From Bacillota bacterium (GTDB lineage: Bacteria; Bacillota; Sulfobacillia; RBS10-35; Bu92), in assembly GCA_014896375.1 (NCBI GenBank), contig JADBKN010000003.1:1-50323 (forward strand): 50,323 nucleotides of DNA, in the 5' to 3' direction. Positions 29,874-38,077 of the stretch are shown piece by piece (positions within the stretch are counted from its first letter, which is position 1; each line of letters begins with the position of its first letter). A model generated the notes under the pieces. That model saw only the letters and a program-made list of their open reading frames with translations. It had not been told where the DNA came from and made no database searches. Made by a program: the position numbers and the translations under genes.

Positions 29874-30938
29874 TCAGCGGCCTGGAGCGGCCGGGCCCCC
29901 GCCGGAGGCCTCGAAGAGCGTGGCCTGCAGGTCTTTGGGCGGCCGCAGGCCCAGGTGGCGGAAGCCGGCCGGCGAGAGCACGCGGCCGCGCGGTGTGCGC
30001 TGGATGAAGCCGATCTGCAGGAGATACGGCTCGTACACGTCCTCCAAAGTGGTCGGCTCCTCGCCCACCACCCCGGCGAGCGCCTCCAGCCCCACGGGAC
30101 CGCCGCCGTACACGCGCGCGAGGGTCTCCATGAGCTTGCGGTCCACGGCGTCAAGGCCCAGCTCGTCGATCTCCAAAAGTGCCAGACCCTGCCGCGCGAC
30201 TTCTAAAGATATCACACCATCCGCCTTCACTTCCGCGAAGTCGCGCAGGCGGCGCAGCAACCGGTTCGCGACGCGCGGCGTGCCGCGCGCGCGCCGCGCC
30301 ACCTCCGCGGCGCCGTCCGGGTCAATGGCGATGCCGAGCACCTCCGCCGAGCGCTGCACGATGGCCTGCAGCTCCCGCGGCTCGTAGTAGGCGAGGTGGC
30401 AGATGACCCCGAAGCGGTCGCGCAGGGGGCCGGCCAGGGAGCCCGGACGCGTGGTGGCGCCGATCAGCGTGAAGCGGGGCAGGTCGAGCCGCAGGGTGCG
30501 CGCCCCCGGCCCCTTGCCGATGACGATGTCCAGCGCGTAGTCCTCCATGGCCGGGTAGAGCACCTCCACCACCGACGCGTGCAGGCGGTGGATCTCGTCG
30601 ATGAAAAGCACGTCGTCCGGGGCGAGGTTCGTCAGGATGGCCGCCATGTCGCCCGGGCGCTCGATCGCGGGGCCGCTGGTGACGCGGATGTTCACGCCCA
30701 GCTCCGCCGCCACGATGTGCGCGAGGGTGGTCTTGCCCAGCCCAGGCGGACCGTAGAGGAGCACGTGGTCCAGCGCCTCCCGGCGCGCACGCGCCGCCTC
30801 CACGAAGATCGCGAGCCGTTCCTTGACCTTTTCCTGACCCGGAAACTCCGCCAGCGTCTTGGGGCGCAGCGAGCGCTCCACGGCGCGGTCCTCGTCCCGC
30901 TGCGCGGGCGTGATCAGGCGATCCTCTTCCCCGGCCAT
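29874..30938 (-). CDS. ruvB: Holliday junction branch-migration motor RuvB
   Basis: 354 residues. Walker A is GPPGLGKT at 63-70, Walker B is LFIDEIHRL, sensor 1 is IGATTRPG, and the arginine finger region is LRDRFG. The C-terminal winged helix ends [22 protein letters not shown]. It drives branch migration as a hexamer with RuvA. It follows ruvA by 22 bases. Confidence 0.97.
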   Translation of the reverse strand: MAGEEDRLITPAQRDEDRAVERSLRPKTLAEFPGQEKVKERLAIFVEAARARREALDHVLLYGPPGLGKTTLAHIVAAELGVNIRVTSGPAIERPGDMAAILTNLAPDDVLFIDEIHRLHASVVEVLYPAMEDYALDIVIGKGPGARTLRLDLPRFTLIGATTRPGSLAGPLRDRFGVICHLAYYEPRELQAIVQRSAEVLGIAIDPDGAAEVARRARGTPRVANRLLRRLRDFAEVKADGVISLEVARQGLALLEIDELGLDAVDRKLMETLARVYGGGPVGLEALAGVVGEEPTTLEDVYEPYLLQIGFIQRTPRGRVLSPAGFRHLGLRPPKDLQATLFEASGGGPAAPGR

Positions 30939-30960
30939 ACCATTCCCCGTTTCCCTCGTC

Positions 30961-31560
30961 TTACGCGATGCCCGCGGCCAGCCGCTTCAGCGCCTCCCGG
31001 ACGATCTCCGCCACGTCCTCCGTCCCGCCCTGCGCGCGCACGGCGGCCGCCGCCTGCGCAGCCTCCGCCGGCGCGTAGCCGAGCGCCACGAGCGCCGCCG
31101 CCGCCTCCCGGAAGGGGTCCGCGGACGGGGCCCCGGCGCTCCCGCGCGGCGCCTCCTCGCCGGCCGCGAGCTTGTCGCGCAGCTCCAGCACGATGCGCTG
31201 CGCCGTCTTCTTGCCCACCCCGGGCACCGACTGCAAAAGCCCCTCGTCTCCCGTGGCCACGGCGCGCCGCAGCGCCTCCACCCCCAGGCCCAGCACGGCG
31301 AGCGCCAGCTTCGGCCCGATGCTCGCCACGCCGAGCAGCTCGTTGAAGAGACGCCGCTCCTCCTGGGTGGCGAAGCCGTACAGGGCGACGTCATCCTCCC
31401 TCACGAGAAGCCGCGTGAAGAGCGTCACCTCCTGGCCGGCCGCGGGAAGGGACGACAGCGTGGCGGCCGAGACGGCCAGCTGGTAGCCGACGCCCTGCAC
31501 CTCGACGACGCACAGTCCCGGCTCCTTATGCGTCACCCGGCCGCGCACGTGGTGGATCAC
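30961..31560 (-). CDS. ruvA: Holliday junction DNA helicase subunit RuvA
   Basis: 199 residues. The N-terminal OB fold ([11 protein letters not shown]) is followed by two helix-hairpin-helix motifs ([16 protein letters not shown] and [20 protein letters not shown]) and a C-terminal RuvB-binding helix domain. GTG 31560 overlaps the ruvC stop (GTGA) and gives the normal RuvA N-terminus; the frame is open three codons further to 31569. Confidence 0.95.
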   Translation of the reverse strand: MIHHVRGRVTHKEPGLCVVEVQGVGYQLAVSAATLSSLPAAGQEVTLFTRLLVREDDVALYGFATQEERRLFNELLGVASIGPKLALAVLGLGVEALRRAVATGDEGLLQSVPGVGKKTAQRIVLELRDKLAAGEEAPRGSAGAPSADPFREAAAALVALGYAPAEAAQAAAAVRAQGGTEDVAEIVREALKRLAAGIA

Positions 31561-32057
31561 GGTCGCCACCCCGCGCGCGCCAGCGGGTTCAACGCGTGGT
31601 GCGCCCCGCAGATGGCCACCGCGAGGGCGTCGGCGGCGTCGTCCGGCTGCGGCGCGGCGGGCAGCGAAAGCAGAAGGCGCACCATCTCCTGCACCTGCGC
31701 CTTGTCCGCGCGGCCCACGCCCGACACCGCCATCTTGACGGCGTGCGGCGGGTACTCCGCCACCTCAAGACCCGCCTGGGCCGCCAAAAGGAGCACCACA
31801 CCCCGGGCCTGGCCGACGGACAGGGCGCTCGTGACGTTCTTGCGGAAGAAGACCTGTTCCACCGCGAGCAGGCGGGGCCGCCAGCGCTCCACCACATCCC
31901 GCAGCTGCGCGTGGATCTTGAGGAGCCGTTCCTGGACGGCCTCCTCAGGCGACGTGCGCACGACGCCGTGCTCCAGGGCGCGCAGGCGGCCGCCCGCCGC
32001 CTCCACCACGCCGAAACCCAGGGACGCCGTGCCGGGGTCGATGCCGAGCACGCGCAA
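31557..32057 (-). CDS. ruvC: Holliday junction resolvase RuvC
   Basis: 166 residues from TTG 32057. The acidic catalytic residues are in LGIDPG, AVEQVFF and PDDAADALAVA. It cuts Holliday junctions bound by RuvAB. TTG 32057 is chosen because AAGGAG is 9 bases upstream and the conserved sequence starts at RVLGIDPG; an ATG at 32078 in the same frame is the alternative (173 residues). It is the first gene of the ruvCAB train. Confidence 0.94.
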   Translation of the reverse strand: MRVLGIDPGTASLGFGVVEAAGGRLRALEHGVVRTSPEEAVQERLLKIHAQLRDVVERWRPRLLAVEQVFFRKNVTSALSVGQARGVVLLLAAQAGLEVAEYPPHAVKMAVSGVGRADKAQVQEMVRLLLSLPAAPQPDDAADALAVAICGAHHALNPLARAGWRP

Positions 32058-32120
32058 GTTCTCCGGCTCCTTCACCATGTGGTTCGACCCCGCACCCCGG
32101 TCTCCCTCCCCACCCCGCGA

Positions 32121-32153
32121 ACGCCCGTTCGGAGCGGACGCACGCCCGTTCGG
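32121..32153. repeat. Pair of 12-base direct repeats between ruvC and the secreted-protein gene
   Basis: ACGCCCGTTCGG occurs at 32121-32132 and 32142-32153, exactly 21 bases apart, or two helical turns. Each copy also sits in a small palindrome (CGAACGCCCGTTCG around the first, GCCCGTTCGGGC at the second). The site lies in the divergent promoter region, so it may bind a regulator; no promoter hexamers are clear. Confidence 0.45.
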
Positions 32154-32237
32154 GCCTAGTAGTTTCCACTTTCTTCCATTACCATGATGCGTGGAGCGCT
32201 CCGCCACATCCATCCACGCCTGAAGGGAGATCATCGA

Positions 32238-33689
32238 ATGGTGTTCTCAAGTCCCCCGGGACGCGCGCGGCTGGCCGCGCCCGTCCTTATGGCCCTCATC
32301 GCCCTGGCGGCGCTCACCGCCGCGGCCGCGCCCGCTCTGGCGGAGGGACCCCGCGCGGCGGCCGCCGGCCTGCCGCCGGCCGCCGCGGCTGAACATCGCC
32401 CGCCGGTGGCCTACACCGCACCCACCGACGGTGCCGCCGGCATCCGGCCCGACGTGACCCTCATCATCGGCTTCGACCGTCAGGATCCGCTCTTCCCGCG
32501 ATTCCGTCAACAGCTGGAAGCCGGCCGCTTCAGCGTGCTGCTCGACGGCGCTCCGCTAGAAGCGCGCTACGACGCCGAGACCGCGCGCATCACGGCCGAG
32601 CACGCGCTCCTGCCGCGTTACACGGCGCACCGGGTGGAATTGAGGCTGAAGGCCGCCCTGCACAACCCGCGCACGCCCGCCGGCGAGGCGTTCACTTACG
32701 CCTTCGGCTTCACGACCGGCTCCGACCTGCACGAGCCCACGCACGCCGCCGTCGACACACTTTCCCCCGTGGGACGCGCCGGCGAGCAGGCCGCGTCCAT
32801 CTCTGTGCGCACATGGGACGACTACGGCCTCCCCGCCGAGGGCGCCCTCCTGTCCGTCGCGCTGGAGGAGCGAGGTGCCCGCGCACCCGGGAGCGCCTCG
32901 GCTCAGGGGGGGCCGTTCTCCTCCACTGCCACCGTCCAAGTGGCCGACACCGAGGCGGAAGAGGTGGCCGTCACCCTCCGCGTGACCGGACCCTACGCCG
33001 ACGGGCGCGACGACCACGCGTTCACGGCGGACGTCCGCTTCCTCCCCGGCACGCCGGCCTCCGCCACGATCCGCGCAACCTCCGGCACCCTCACACCGGG
33101 CGAGGCGGCTCGCCTGGAAGCCGCCCTGACGGACCGTTACGGCAACCCCACCCCCGGCGTGACGGTGCGCTTCGCCTCCTCCAATGCCACCGCACGCTTC
33201 GACCCGGGCGAGGCGCAGACGGACACCGCCGGAGTCGCCGTCACATCCGTGACGGCCACCAGCGGCACGGTCGACCTCACCCTCTCCGGCGAGGGCTTCC
33301 GCCTGGGGCCGGAATCGCTCACGGGCCGGGTCTCCCTGGCGGTGGAGGCGCCGCGGGCCGTCACAACCAAGCACCTGCGCCTGCAGGGGGTGACCCGCGG
33401 ATGGGTGCATTGGCCCAACGTGTACGATGTCGTGGCGAGGTTCGAGGCGGCTCCCGGTCCCGTCGTCCTGCAGCAGTTGTCCGTCACGTCGAACGCCTGC
33501 TGGGGGATCTACGGGCCGGATGACGCCCTCGTGCTATCGGGGTGCCTGAGCACGGCCTACCAGTCGGTGCCCTCGATCCCCCTCGTCCGGGGCACATTGC
33601 CGGCGGCCGGCACTTACACGCTGCGCATTCACTGGGGAGGCCAGTACGGAAACGTGTACGACCTGGATCTCGCCTATCCTTCGTACTGA
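32238..33689 (+). CDS. Secreted multidomain Ig-fold protein (SbsA/Big-like), unknown function
   Basis: 483 residues. A type I signal peptide ends near residue 36 (LTAAAAPALA). About 50-155 is an SbsA-type Ig-like domain (PVAYTAPTDGAAGIRPDVTL, then TRYTAHRVEL-like strands). About 270-370 is a Big_1-like domain (SGTLTPGEAARLEAALTDRY, then VTVRFASSNATARF). The C-terminal 100 residues are beta-rich with two cysteines (NACWG, SGCLS) that may form a disulfide, and end YTLRIHWGGQYGNVYDLDL, like a pre-peptidase or carbohydrate-binding fold. No catalytic motif is seen. It may be a surface or S-layer-associated protein. GGGAG lies 8 bases before ATG 32238. Confidence 0.75.
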   Translation: MVFSSPPGRARLAAPVLMALIALAALTAAAAPALAEGPRAAAAGLPPAAAAEHRPPVAYTAPTDGAAGIRPDVTLIIGFDRQDPLFPRFRQQLEAGRFSVLLDGAPLEARYDAETARITAEHALLPRYTAHRVELRLKAALHNPRTPAGEAFTYAFGFTTGSDLHEPTHAAVDTLSPVGRAGEQAASISVRTWDDYGLPAEGALLSVALEERGARAPGSASAQGGPFSSTATVQVADTEAEEVAVTLRVTGPYADGRDDHAFTADVRFLPGTPASATIRATSGTLTPGEAARLEAALTDRYGNPTPGVTVRFASSNATARFDPGEAQTDTAGVAVTSVTATSGTVDLTLSGEGFRLGPESLTGRVSLAVEAPRAVTTKHLRLQGVTRGWVHWPNVYDVVARFEAAPGPVVLQQLSVTSNACWGIYGPDDALVLSGCLSTAYQSVPSIPLVRGTLPAAGTYTLRIHWGGQYGNVYDLDLAYPSY

Positions 33690-33697
33690 TCCGCGCC

Positions 33698-33746
33698 CCG
33701 CCGCCGGCCGCGCCCGTCGCGGCCGGCGGCGGGATCGCTCGATCCC
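33698..33746 (+). terminator. Two tandem hairpins after the secreted-protein gene
   Basis: A perfect 15-base GC stem (33698-33712 with 33718-33732, 5-base loop) overlaps a second perfect stem GGGATCG-CT-CGATCCC (33731-33746). They start 9 bases beyond the stop codon. There is no T run, so they may act as an RNA 3'-end structure or a factor-dependent terminator rather than a classic intrinsic one. Confidence 0.5.
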
Positions 33747-33880
33747 GCGCCGCTACCCAAACGGCAGCGCCCCCGCCACTACCCCGCCGCCACTAGGCTC
33801 TGCAACTGGCAATGGTGTCGTGTCAAGTGCTGGCAGACACCCAGGAGGCCCCAGCGGAGTTCGGTCACCCCGTGGACCCA

Positions 33881-33899
33881 GTCGCCACCCGTTGGCGAC
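33881..33899 (-). terminator. Small stem-loop after the VOC gene
   Basis: A 7-base stem, GTCGCCA with TGGCGAC, encloses a 5-base loop just beyond the VOC stop at 33902. No T run follows on the minus strand, so termination is only suggested. The rest of 33747-33880 shows no gene; it is slightly less GC-rich than its surroundings. Confidence 0.3.
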
Positions 33900-33901
33900 G
33901 G

Positions 33902-34282
33902 CTACAGCCGGGCGCTTCCTTCATGGCCGGACCACCGCGTGTACTCAAAGAGGTTCAGGCGGCGGCCGGCGGGGTCGCGCAGGCGGAGCAGGCGGTAGCC
34001 CTCCTCGCTCGTCGTAGGCGGGCCGAGCGGCTCCGCCCCGCGCGCGGCCAGCTCCCGGGCGGCGGCGTCAAGGTCTTGGCATTGAAAGGTCAAGGCGATT
34101 TCCGGACGGGTGGGGTCGCGCGCGAAGACGGCGACACCGGAACCGCCCTGCGGGGGGTGGAAGAGCGCCCAGCGGCGGGCGGGGTCCAGGTGGGAGAGCT
34201 TGAGGCCGAGCGTGTCCCGGTAGAACTGCAGCGCGCCGTGCCAATCGTCCACGGCGAGCTCCACGAAGGCGAGGCGCAGCAC
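33902..34282 (-). CDS. VOC (glyoxalase/bleomycin-resistance fold) family protein
   Basis: 126 residues with two beta-alpha-beta-beta-beta halves: LRLAFVELAVDDWHGALQFY at the N-terminus and GYRLLRLRDPAGRRLNLFEY at the C-terminus, which carries a Glu metal-ligand candidate. The usual N-terminal His ligand is replaced by Glu8 (VELAV). The substrate is unknown. GTG 34282 has GGAGG 8 bases upstream. It follows the BofC-like gene by 124 bases on the same strand. Confidence 0.85.
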   Translation of the reverse strand: MLRLAFVELAVDDWHGALQFYRDTLGLKLSHLDPARRWALFHPPQGGSGVAVFARDPTRPEIALTFQCQDLDAAARELAARGAEPLGPPTTSEEGYRLLRLRDPAGRRLNLFEYTRWSGHEGSARL

Positions 34283-34406
34283 GGCGATCCCCTCCGCTCC
34301 CGCTTTCGCCGCCCGCCGCCACCCGACCTGCGCCTCGAGCCGAGCCCCGGACCCGAGCCCCGCCCTCTGCGACTTGCGCCGTGCGACCGGCGCCTACGCA
34401 CGCCGC

Positions 34407-34970
34407 CTAATGCTGCAAGCCCTCGAGGAGCGCGTCGACCTCTTCGTCCGTCGTCACCACGACGCCGTTCTCCAGGCGGGCCCGGTCCTTGTCCGTGAGC
34501 TGGTCGGCGGTGATGTCCGTCTCCCGCTGCAGGGGGCCGAGGTCGTTCGGCGTGCCGTAATAGACGGCCACGCGCCCCTGCCGTAGAAGGATCGTGCGGC
34601 CGCGGTACGGGCAGCCCATCGCCGTGCGGGTGATGACGACGCGCTCCGGCGTGAACGTCTCCACCACCGCATCGGGGTAGCGCCGTTCGAGGTCCGGCCG
34701 CGTGAGCCCGACCCAGTCCGCGGGGGCCGGATTGGACTCCTCAAGCGTCTGGCGGCAATCGCCTTCCGTGTAGGCCGTGCGCGTCACGACGACGGTCTCC
34801 GCCGTGATGCGCGGCTGCGGCTGCTCCTGGGCTGCGGTGCGCGCAGGCGGGGCGGCGCGCCCCGGCGCCTCCAAGCGCGCGTCGAAGGCGCGCATGGCGG
34901 CTCCTCCCACGGCGCCGCCCAAAAGAAAACTCAAGAGGATCGCGGCCGTCCAGCGTGAGGTGCGAGCCAC
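34407..34970 (-). CDS. bofC: BofC C-terminal-domain-like exported protein
   Basis: 187 residues. An N-terminal hydrophobic anchor (WTAAILLSFLLGGAVGGAAM) is followed by a linker and a domain whose strand order matches the BofC C-terminal domain: ETFTPERVVITRT, a Cys in MGCPYRG, then VAVYYGTPND and a final TTDEEVDALLEGL helix. In B. subtilis BofC restrains SpoIVB protease signalling in the intermembrane space of the forespore, and bofC lies next to ruvAB, as it nearly does here. Similarity is judged by eye and the BofC N-terminal domain is not clear, so the name is tentative. GGGAGGG is 8 bases before GTG 34970. Confidence 0.6.
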   Translation of the reverse strand: MARTSRWTAAILLSFLLGGAVGGAAMRAFDARLEAPGRAAPPARTAAQEQPQPRITAETVVVTRTAYTEGDCRQTLEESNPAPADWVGLTRPDLERRYPDAVVETFTPERVVITRTAMGCPYRGRTILLRQGRVAVYYGTPNDLGPLQRETDITADQLTDKDRARLENGVVVTTDEEVDALLEGLQH

Positions 34971-35041
34971 TGGGCATCCCTCCCAGGCTGGGTAGGATGC
35001 CCAGACGGCGTCCCGCCTATGTAGGCGCCACGCGCGGGTTC

Positions 35042-36451
35042 TTAGACCAGGACCTCCGCGGCGCGCCGGACGAAGCCGGCGATCATCCCCTCGGCCACCA
35101 CCCTACCGGCGGGCAGCGCCTCGAGCGCAGCGCGCAGTTCGGCCGAGACCCCTGCGCCGCCGGCCACGCCGGCGCCCGCCGCTCCAGCGCCCACGGCCGC
35201 GTCCTCACGCGCCGCCCCGGCGGCCGCACCCCCGTGCGCCGCGTGCCGCCGCAACGCCTCCAGCGCTCGGCGGGCAAGGTCCACCTCCGCCGCGAGCCGC
35301 TCCAGCCACGGGCGCAGCTCGCCGTAGAGGTCGCGGCGCGGCAGGTGCGCTTCTAGCTCCTCCGGCAGCGAGGCGATCTCCTCCCACATGCGGTCGAGGT
35401 CCACGCATGCAGCATCCAAGCGCGCCGCCTCGCCGGCCTCGAACGCCGCCCAGAAGGCGTCCAGGGCAGCCTTGAGCCGGGGCGCCTCCGCGTCCCAAAG
35501 CCGGCTCGACTGGTTCAGCTCGGCGAAGCGCAGGAGGGCCTCCCACGCGTGGCGGCCGCCGATGGCGCGGGCAGCGTCCTCCCACGCCGCTTGCGGGTCG
35601 TACGCCTCCGGTGCGGTGAGGAAGAGGTCCCACGTGTGCAGGGCCAGTTCGGAGGCCGTCGCCTGCACCATCGGGTTGATCCACACGCCGAGGCAGGACT
35701 CCGCAAGCGCCGCCTCCCGGCCGCGGATCGGCCCTAGGAAGAGGCGCTCCGGGCGGAAATCGTTCACAGGGTAGTTGTCCCAAATCAGGGGCGGCCGGCC
35801 GAGGACGCGCGCGATGGCCCGGGCGTCGTCCGCGCGGATTTCCGGGGAGACGACCCGCGGCCCCGTCCAGATGATCGGCACCTCCGCCGGCACGGTCGCG
35901 GCCAGGGCGGCGCGGTAGGGGGTGGGTTCCGTGCCGTGATACTCCGTGGGGCAGAAATAGAGGCGGAACTCGGGGTCCCGCGCGCGCCCCGCCTCCCAAA
36001 GGCGCGCGACGAGCTCGCCCTGCGCGCGGCCCAGCGCCGCGGGTCCCTCGCCGTAGGCGGCGGCGTCCGCCGGCCGCAGGACCGGGTCGACGTCGTCGAG
36101 CGCGAGGAGGAAGCGGCGCACGCCGCGCTCCCAGAGGACGTCCCACTTGCGCCAGATCGCCGCCTCGTCCTGCGGGTCGCTGTAGACGATGTCCAGGCCC
36201 GGGCTGAGCCCGAAGACGAAGCGCACGGCGCCGTGCCGCAGGTAGGAGAGGACGTCGTCGAAGGTGATCATCTCCACCTTCGGATACGGTTCCCGCCAGC
36301 GCTTCCGGTGGTACGGGTCGTCCTTCGGGGCGTAGACGTATTCGTTGAAGCCGCGCTGCTTCATGAAGGTGACGACCTCGCGCCGGTCGCGCGGCGTCCA
36401 CGGCCGGCCGTAGAATCCCTCGATGACGCCGCGGATCTGGAAGGGCGGCAT
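35042..36451 (-). CDS. GH84-type beta-N-acetylglucosaminidase (O-GlcNAcase-like)
   Basis: 469 residues. The N-terminal RGVIEGFYGRPW and FNEYVYAPKDDPYHR stretches and the catalytic Asp pair in LLALDDVDP are diagnostic of family GH84 hyaluronidase-like/NAGidase enzymes using substrate-assisted catalysis. The C-terminal part (about 330-469) is helical. No signal peptide is visible, so it probably works in the cytoplasm on GlcNAc-containing fragments such as recycled wall pieces; that role is inference. ATG 36451 lies just beyond the yebC stop with GAGG 7 bases upstream, so the two are cotranscribed. Confidence 0.88.
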   Translation of the reverse strand: MPPFQIRGVIEGFYGRPWTPRDRREVVTFMKQRGFNEYVYAPKDDPYHRKRWREPYPKVEMITFDDVLSYLRHGAVRFVFGLSPGLDIVYSDPQDEAAIWRKWDVLWERGVRRFLLALDDVDPVLRPADAAAYGEGPAALGRAQGELVARLWEAGRARDPEFRLYFCPTEYHGTEPTPYRAALAATVPAEVPIIWTGPRVVSPEIRADDARAIARVLGRPPLIWDNYPVNDFRPERLFLGPIRGREAALAESCLGVWINPMVQATASELALHTWDLFLTAPEAYDPQAAWEDAARAIGGRHAWEALLRFAELNQSSRLWDAEAPRLKAALDAFWAAFEAGEAARLDAACVDLDRMWEEIASLPEELEAHLPRRDLYGELRPWLERLAAEVDLARRALEALRRHAAHGGAAAGAAREDAAVGAGAAGAGVAGGAGVSAELRAALEALPAGRVVAEGMIAGFVRRAAEVLV

Positions 36452-36453
36452 CG

Positions 36454-37209
36454 TCAGGCCTCGAGCCTCGCCCACTCTTCGTCGGAGATGCTCAGGTTCG
36501 TGTAAACGTTCTGGACGTCGTCGTGGTCTTCCAGCGCCTCGATGAGGCTCAGCGCCTGCTGGGCCGTCTTGCCCTCGAGCTGCACCTCGGTGGTGGGCAG
36601 CATGGTGAGCTCGGCGTCCGCGAAGACGTAGCCCTGAGCTTCCAGCGCGTCCTTGACGGCCTGGAAGTCGTCATAGGCCGTGATGATCTGGAAGTTGTCC
36701 TCCTCCACGCGCACGTCCTCCGCGCCCGCTTCCGCGGCGTGCAGGAGCAGCTCCTCCTCGTCCACGGGCGTCGCCTTGCGGTCGATGACGAGCAGCCCCT
36801 TGCGCTCGAACATCCAGGCGACGCAACCGGACTCGCCCAGGCTGCCGCCGTGGCGGCTGAAGAGGTGGCGGATCTCGCTCGCGGTGCGGTTGCGGTTGTC
36901 GGTGAGGATCTCCATGAGCACCGCCACGCCGCCCGGCGCGTAGCCCTCATACGTGACCGCCTCGAGGTTCACGCCCTCCTCCAGGCCGGCGCCGCGGCGG
37001 ATGGCGCGCTCGATGTTCTCCGCCGGCACGCCGGCGTCCCGGGCGCGCTCGATGGCGATCTTCAGGCGCGTGTTGGCGACCGGGTCGGGGCCGCCCGCCT
37101 TCGCGGCGGCCATGATCTCCTTCGACATCTTGGAGTAGAGCGCGCCCTTCTTCGCGTCCTGGCGGCTCTTGCGGTGCACGCGGTTATGCCACTTGGAGTG
37201 TCCGGCCAT
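36454..37209 (-). CDS. yebC: YebC/PmpR family protein (TACO1-type)
   Basis: 251 residues beginning MAGHSKWHNRVHRKSRQDAK, the invariant start of the family, with GGVAVLMEILTDNRNRT in the middle. Members were described as transcription regulators; YebC/TACO1 proteins have more recently been linked to ribosome rescue at proline-rich stretches. ATG 37209 is chosen because GGGAGG lies 9 bases upstream. It follows nadE by 41 bases. Confidence 0.95.
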   Translation of the reverse strand: MAGHSKWHNRVHRKSRQDAKKGALYSKMSKEIMAAAKAGGPDPVANTRLKIAIERARDAGVPAENIERAIRRGAGLEEGVNLEAVTYEGYAPGGVAVLMEILTDNRNRTASEIRHLFSRHGGSLGESGCVAWMFERKGLLVIDRKATPVDEEELLLHAAEAGAEDVRVEEDNFQIITAYDDFQAVKDALEAQGYVFADAELTMLPTTEVQLEGKTAQQALSLIEALEDHDDVQNVYTNLSISDEEWARLEA

Positions 37210-37250
37210 CGCGCTCAACCTCCCTCAACGACCGGCGCCCGCGTCCCGCC

Positions 37251-38015
37251 TCAGGCTTCGTCGGCGGGGGTCGGCGGCATGCGGCGCTTGTGCTCGCTGC
37301 GCCGGTGCATCTCGGCGATCCGCGCCGCGACCTCCGGCGCGACGGCGGACGCGCCGCTTCGAATGTAAGCGTCGAGTTCCGCGTAGGTGAAGCCCATCTC
37401 GGCCTCGTCGCTCTGTCCTTCCCACAGGCCGGCGGACGGCGTCCGCTCCACGATCGCCTCCGGAAGTCCCAGCGCCCGGCCGAGGAGGCGCACCTCGCCC
37501 TTGACGAGGTGGCCGATGGGGAGCAGGTCGACGCCGCCGTCGCCCCACTTTGTAAAATAGCCGACGTACAGCTCGCTCGCATTCCCCGTGCCGGCCACGA
37601 GCGCGTTCTTCTGCGCCGCCATGAAGTTGAGGGCGATCATGCGCAGGCGCGGCTTCACATTCGCCCGCGCGAGGGGCCTGGCCGGCCCGCCGGCCGCCTC
37701 CAGCGCGGGCAGGAGCGCGTCGAAGGCGGCGTCGAGCTCCACGGTGCGCACCTCAAGGCCCAGGTGGCGCGCCACGAGCCGCGCGTCGCGCGCGTCGGCT
37801 TCCGCCGAGTGGCACGGCAGGATGTAGGCCCACACGCGCCCCGGCAGCGCGCGCGAGGCGATCGCCGCCACCACCGCCGAGTCCACTCCGCCCGAAAGAC
37901 CCACCACGACGCCTGAAGCGCCGGCGTCCTTCACCTTACCGGCCAGCCAGGCGCCGATGCGCTCGACCTCTACCTCCGCCCAACGCAAGTCGCGGGCTTC
38001 GCCCATCCCCGACAC
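37251..38015 (-). CDS. nadE: NH3-dependent NAD synthetase
   Basis: 254 residues. The PP-loop is VVGLSGGVDSAVVAAIA, and the ammonia/NaAD region has GTGNASELYVGYFTKWGDGG with DLLPIGHLVKGEV. There is no glutaminase domain, so it uses free ammonia to amidate deamido-NAD. GTG 38015 has AAGGGGGG 7 bases upstream; ATG 38006 is the alternative. It follows tyrS by 62 bases. Confidence 0.93.
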   Translation of the reverse strand: MSGMGEARDLRWAEVEVERIGAWLAGKVKDAGASGVVVGLSGGVDSAVVAAIASRALPGRVWAYILPCHSAEADARDARLVARHLGLEVRTVELDAAFDALLPALEAAGGPARPLARANVKPRLRMIALNFMAAQKNALVAGTGNASELYVGYFTKWGDGGVDLLPIGHLVKGEVRLLGRALGLPEAIVERTPSAGLWEGQSDEAEMGFTYAELDAYIRSGASAVAPEVAARIAEMHRRSEHKRRMPPTPADEA

Positions 38016-38077
38016 CGCCCAGCCCCCCTTATCCGGACGAACCTTGTTTCGTGGCCGCCGCCGCGCGGACGGCCCTC

